Source of the DNA: Rickettsiella endosymbiont of Aleochara curtula
GTDB lineage: Bacteria > Pseudomonadota > Gammaproteobacteria > Diplorickettsiales > Diplorickettsiaceae
Direction: 5' to 3'
Assembly: GCF_964030935.1 (NCBI RefSeq)
Contig: NZ_OZ034990.1
Span: 1,304,001-1,368,000, forward strand
Length of the DNA stretch: 64,000 nucleotides
Of this stretch, positions 60,959-64,000 are shown in pieces. The notes beneath the pieces are model-generated. The model saw only the letters and a program-made list of their open reading frames with translations, was not told the DNA's origin and did no database searches. Every line of letters begins with the position of its first letter. The first letter of the stretch is position 1. Made by a program: the position numbers and the translations under genes.

Positions 60959-62182
60959 ATGGCTTTAATTGTACAAAAATTTGGCGGCAGCTCAGTTGGA
61001 AGTATCGATAAAATTCAACAAGTTGCAAATAAAATTATTGAAACCCGCGCACAAGGGCATCAATTAGTGGTCGTTGTTTCAGCGATGGAAGGTGAAACTA
61101 ATCGTTTGATTTCCTTAGCTAAAATATTGAACGAAGAACCTGATTCTAGGGAGTATGATTTGCTGTTAGCAACTGGAGAGCAGGCGGCTACTGCCTTATT
61201 GGCAATGGCTTTACTGGCGCAAGGGTGTCCGGCTCGATCTTATAACAGTTTTCATGTTCCCATTTACACGGATAGCCATCATAAAAAGGCGCGCATCTTA
61301 AGTATCAAAGAAGAAGTTTTACGGAATGATATTGGTGCAGGTCGAGTGCCTATCGTGGCTGGTTTCCAAGGAATCTCAGATTCAGGGGATATGACTACTT
61401 TAGGAAGGGGTGGCTCGGATACGACGGCAGCCGCTTTAGCCGCCATTTTAAAAGCCGATGAATGCCAAATTTATACCGATGTGGATGGTATATACACTGC
61501 CGATCCTCATCTTGTTCCCAACGCTAAGCGCTTAGATCAAATTGGTTTCATCGAAATGACGGAATTCGCTCGTGCCGGGGCGAAAGTTGTACAACATCGA
61601 GCTGTTGAGCTGGCGAGTAAATATCGTATTCCTTTACGCGTTTTATCAAGCTCTAAAAGCGGTCGAGGAACCTTAATCCAAGCCGACCAAGAAGAATCGG
61701 CGGTAGAAGGGGCAAAGATCACGGGTGTGACTGCTAGCCATCATGAAGCAAAATTGACCATCCATGGGTTAACAGCTGAAAAAGAAGCTATGCCACACTT
61801 TTTTTCCTTGCTGAATGATGCGCGTATTGAAATTGATATGTTAACCCAACAACAAATCTCTCCTAAAAAAATGGATATAACATTTACTTTAGCAAGGGCA
61901 GATTACCATCAAGCAGAACAATTACTCCAAACCTTAGTAAAGGAAAAATTCGCGCTATCTATTGTTGGTGATAATAAGCTAGCAAAGCTTTCTGTGGTTG
62001 GGACAGGTTTGCATTCTCATCCAGGTATCATTCATACCTTGTTTCAAGCAATGGAATCGGCGGGTATCAATGTTATTTTAACTTTATCCTCGGCGTTGAG
62101 GGTCTCTCTGATGGTCAGTGATGCTCAAATAGTGCGAGGCGTTCAGATTTTGCATCATGCTTTTGGCTTAGGCGAAGAATAA
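60959..62182 (+). CDS. lysC: Aspartokinase
   Basis: This 407-residue enzyme phosphorylates aspartate, the first step to Lys, Thr, Met and diaminopimelate. Kinase motif VQKFGGSSVGSIDKIQQVA, TLGRGGSDTTAAALA, CQIYTDVDGIYTADP and GAKVVQHRAVELA are intact. Two C-terminal ACT domains (about 265-400) provide feedback control. It is the monofunctional lysC/ask type. alaS-lysC-csrA is a conserved order in Legionella and Pseudomonas relatives. Confidence 0.96.
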   Translation: MALIVQKFGGSSVGSIDKIQQVANKIIETRAQGHQLVVVVSAMEGETNRLISLAKILNEEPDSREYDLLLATGEQAATALLAMALLAQGCPARSYNSFHVPIYTDSHHKKARILSIKEEVLRNDIGAGRVPIVAGFQGISDSGDMTTLGRGGSDTTAAALAAILKADECQIYTDVDGIYTADPHLVPNAKRLDQIGFIEMTEFARAGAKVVQHRAVELASKYRIPLRVLSSSKSGRGTLIQADQEESAVEGAKITGVTASHHEAKLTIHGLTAEKEAMPHFFSLLNDARIEIDMLTQQQISPKKMDITFTLARADYHQAEQLLQTLVKEKFALSIVGDNKLAKLSVVGTGLHSHPGIIHTLFQAMESAGINVILTLSSALRVSLMVSDAQIVRGVQILHHAFGLGEE

Positions 62183-62378
62183 TTAGCTCCGCTAGCTCTT
62201 TTTTACGGAATTTTACGTACTTTTAAATAGTATTAAGTTTTCCTTAAGGTTTTGTTAGTAGACTAATTTCGCAAAATGTCTGTATGTGAATTTTTATATC
62301 TTTTTTTGTTAATAAATAGAAATTGATTAGGTGTTGCATATGGTCGATTAATGAGTCAACTAAAGGAGAATCATAAAG

Positions 62379-62597
62379 ATGCTTATTTTGACACGGCGTA
62401 TTGCAGAAACACTTATTATTGGTGACGATGTTACAGTGACTGTACTGGGCATTAAAGGACATCAAGTAAGATTAGGTATTAACGCACCTAAAGAAGTTTC
62501 TGTTCATCGAGAAGAAATTTATCAGCGAATTCAACAAGAGAAACAAAAACAGGAAGGACATTCTGACGAAGAGGACTTGGAAGACAACGAAGTTTAA
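62379..62597 (+). CDS. csrA: Carbon storage regulator CsrA
   Basis: CsrA (72 residues) is a dimeric RNA-binding regulator that blocks ribosome binding at GGA motifs; in Legionellales it controls the switch between growth and transmission. [37 protein letters not shown] and [13 protein letters not shown] are diagnostic. The critical Arg residues in RRIAET and VHREEI are present. The C-terminus is acidic ([12 protein letters not shown]). GGAG precedes the ATG. It lies next to tRNA-Ser, as in E. coli. Confidence 0.97.
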   Translation: MLILTRRIAETLIIGDDVTVTVLGIKGHQVRLGINAPKEVSVHREEIYQRIQQEKQKQEGHSDEEDLEDNEV

Positions 62598-62627
62598 GCA
62601 ACTATTTTATAAAGCTTAAGGTAGTGC

Positions 62628-62633
62628 TATACT
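62628..62633 (+). promoter_or_regulatory. -10 box of tRNA-Ser
   Basis: TATACT lies 16 bp before the mature tRNA-Ser 5' end. It is followed by TCGCC, so a resemblance to the repeat A edge here is coincidental. No clear -35 is visible. Confidence 0.45.
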
Positions 62634-62649
62634 CGCCAGCCTCTGCGTC

Positions 62650-62739
62650 GGAGAGGTGGCCGAGAGGCTGAAGGCGCTCCCCTGCTAAGGGAGTATGGCG
62701 TAAAAACCATCGAGGGTTCGAATCCCTCTCTCTCCGCCA
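62650..62739 (+). tRNA. tRNA-Ser, anticodon GCT
   Basis: Acceptor GGAGAGG pairs with TCTCTCC, followed by G and an encoded CCA. Anticodon arm CTCCC-CTGCTAA-GGGAG gives GCT. The long variable arm (TATGGCGTAAAAACCATC) is typical of tRNA-Ser. Confidence 0.97.
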
Positions 62740-62823
62740 TGTCCTGTTTATTTAGGATTGATTGGCTTAGTTAAAAAGCTGATTTGTTTATTTTTTGCTG
62801 TGGTTTTTAACAAATCTATCCAA

Positions 62824-63465
62824 TTAATTCGACTTGGTTTTTTTCACTGCGACCACATTCCAGATATCCCATTGCTTTTTAACACCGGTTGAGTCAACCA
62901 CATATTCTTTGTTCTCATGAATGTATAAAATTTCGAATCCTGTAAACAAATTGTGAATTTGTGATTTATTAAGGATAGTTATATTTTTAGCATGAGCATA
63001 ATCATCTTTGGGACCAAAGAAGCTGCCTGTAAACCATCTTCCGGGTCGTATTCGTTTTACTAGGTTTTGCCAAACATCTGGAAAATTTGCTGGTTTGATG
63101 AAGGGTAAGCTATAAGATGCATTGAGCAAATCGATGCTTTTTGGAAGTGTCGCTTGACTGATGTCAACGATTTGGACCATCGGCTTAGCTAATTTTTGCT
63201 TATTAACCCGACTTAGCAAAATAGCAATTGCTTGCTGCGAATAGTCAACGGCAAGAACCCGCCAATGATTTTTTAATAAATAAAGCGTGTCCCTTCCTGT
63301 TTCAGCGCCCAGGTCTACTGCTAAACCGATCACATTCTGTTTTTTTAAATATCCTAAACCTATTTTCAATGTCTCTCTGGGTTCGCAAGCATCTTTGGTC
63401 TTTTCAAGATAAGGAATCCAGTCATCGGGAGCTGAGCTAGGTAAATCGAGATGATTGATTAACAT
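62824..63465 (-). CDS. Class I SAM-dependent methyltransferase
   Basis: A 213-residue protein with a Rossmann-type methyltransferase domain. Motif I is LAVDLGAETGRDTLYL (about 48-63), with VLAVDYSQQAI as the acidic second strand and VQIVDIS as motif III. The GAETGRD form and overall length resemble TehB/UbiE-like small-molecule methyltransferases. The substrate cannot be predicted. It is a single gene between two tRNAs. Confidence 0.8.
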   Translation of the reverse strand: MLINHLDLPSSAPDDWIPYLEKTKDACEPRETLKIGLGYLKKQNVIGLAVDLGAETGRDTLYLLKNHWRVLAVDYSQQAIAILLSRVNKQKLAKPMVQIVDISQATLPKSIDLLNASYSLPFIKPANFPDVWQNLVKRIRPGRWFTGSFFGPKDDYAHAKNITILNKSQIHNLFTGFEILYIHENKEYVVDSTGVKKQWDIWNVVAVKKTKSN

Positions 63466-63606
63466 AAATTTTTTTGTTTCGATTTTTACTTAGAATTATC
63501 ATACATATTAAGCATCATTTATCATGCTAAGTGGCATTATACTTTTTAAGCGAAGGCTAGCTGGATGCAGGATAAACTGTTAGAATGCCGAGCTCTTTGG
63601 GAACAC

Positions 63607-63683
63607 GCGCCCGTAGCTCAGCTGGATAGAGTACCAGGCTACGAACTTGGTGGTCGGGAGTTCGAATCTCTCCGGGCGCACCA
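63607..63683 (+). tRNA. tRNA-Arg, anticodon ACG
   Basis: Acceptor GCGCCCG pairs with CGGGCGC, followed by A and an encoded CCA. The anticodon arm CCAGG-CTACGAA-CTTGG gives ACG (inosine-modified in the mature tRNA). T arm GGGAGTTCGAATCTCTC is present. Confidence 0.98.
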
Positions 63684-64000
63684 TAAAACCCCACTTTAGA
63701 AGAAATTCATGTTTGTTTAAATTTCTTTTTTAATTCCTTCACGTTCAGCATGGCTAATTCTCCTTTTTGTTTTTATCAAAAATAGTTTAATTTTATTAAA
63801 ATTTTTTTCGCTAAGAAAACAATAAATTCATTATATTTATTACGATAATCACAGAAATATATTAATGTTTCTTTCTTATAAATTTTGTTGAATTAATTTT
63901 AGTATTCAATTCAATAAATTAATTATGTTCAAAAAATAGGCAAATAAAGCTCAGGATCAATAAATATGTGCTAGATATATAATGTAAAATGATTTTTAAC
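63684..64000. other. AT-rich gene-free window end
   Basis: No full gene is visible. On the minus strand a 14-codon frame (63751-63707, MLNVKELKKKFKQT) is preceded by AAGGAG with good spacing; it may be the remnant of a gene start. The rest is A/T-rich without recognisable repeats. Confidence 0.45.

Noticed and set aside
62626..62640. Another repeat A left end (TATACTCGCC) before tRNA-Ser
   Set aside because: Only the first seven bases match; it is better explained as the tRNA -10 box.

Overview
The window looks like chromosomal sequence of an AT-rich, host-associated gammaproteobacterium of the order Legionellales, probably Coxiellaceae (a Rickettsiella/Diplorickettsia-like genus). This is inferred from gene content and order, not from a database search. 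The evidence is gammaproteobacterial synteny (tig-clpP-clpX-lon-hupB-ppiD; rplM-rpsI-petA-petB; alaS-lysC-csrA-tRNA-Ser; yqgE-ruvX-murJ-ribF), a pyrophosphate-dependent phosphofructokinase, paired MFS carriers, pilBCD, and two genes that look like type IV (Dot/Icm-type) secreted effectors.

Layout. 1-1673 (minus): rplM-rpsI-petA-petB, with petB cut by the window edge. 1846-11206 (plus): hemB, tRNA-Leu, trigger factor, the ClpXP and Lon proteases, HU, tRNA-Val/tRNA-Asp and a shortened PpiD. 11278-13955: ispD, cysQ, mdh. 14414-20831: ftsK, trxB, mlaA, dps, a glycine-rich RRM protein and comF. 21034-29648: glmS, a frameshifted glmM, ftsH, rlmE and two tandem MFS transporters. 30026-34251: tRNA-Leu, ispF, and the tightly packed yqgE-ruvX-murJ-ribF run. 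34345-36033: a GDSL/SGNH lipase-like protein with large insertions. 36146-42751: a flavin reductase, riboflavin genes (ribH, ribBA, ribD), mpl and PPi-phosphofructokinase. 42885-48615: a LexA-fold regulator, a phosphopantetheinyl transferase and pilB-pilC-pilD. 48736-58000: gpsA, a short-type aconitase, dsbB, a eukaryotic-like protein kinase, yggT, ldcA and gyrB. 58313-63683: alaS, lysC, csrA, tRNA-Ser, a methyltransferase and tRNA-Arg.

Most of the window is housekeeping sequence. The most interesting part is the accessory content. The GDSL-lipase gene and the kinase gene, 19 kb apart and on opposite strands, share one promoter layout: tandem TTAAT-type half-sites 11 bp apart, then exactly 7 bp, then a -10 hexamer. 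The tandem motif resembles the PmrA box that controls Dot/Icm effectors in Legionella and Coxiella. Together with the absence of signal peptides and the presence of eukaryotic-type domains, this makes both good effector candidates.

Two families of small non-coding dispersed repeats fill many intergenic gaps. Family A is about 124 bp with TATACTC...GAGTATA ends; about ten full, partial or collapsed copies are visible. Family B is a roughly 140-bp MITE-like element with 19-bp terminal inverted repeats; two copies are visible. Copies touch genes: one supplies the C-terminus of PpiD, two flank ispD, one overlaps the dps stop codon, and one sits 5 bp upstream of the phosphopantetheinyl transferase start. 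Other oddities are a single-base frameshift in the normally essential glmM, PpiD and trigger factor with lost or degenerate isomerase domains, MlaA without a lipobox cysteine, and a LexA-like regulator whose catalytic Ser and Lys are replaced.
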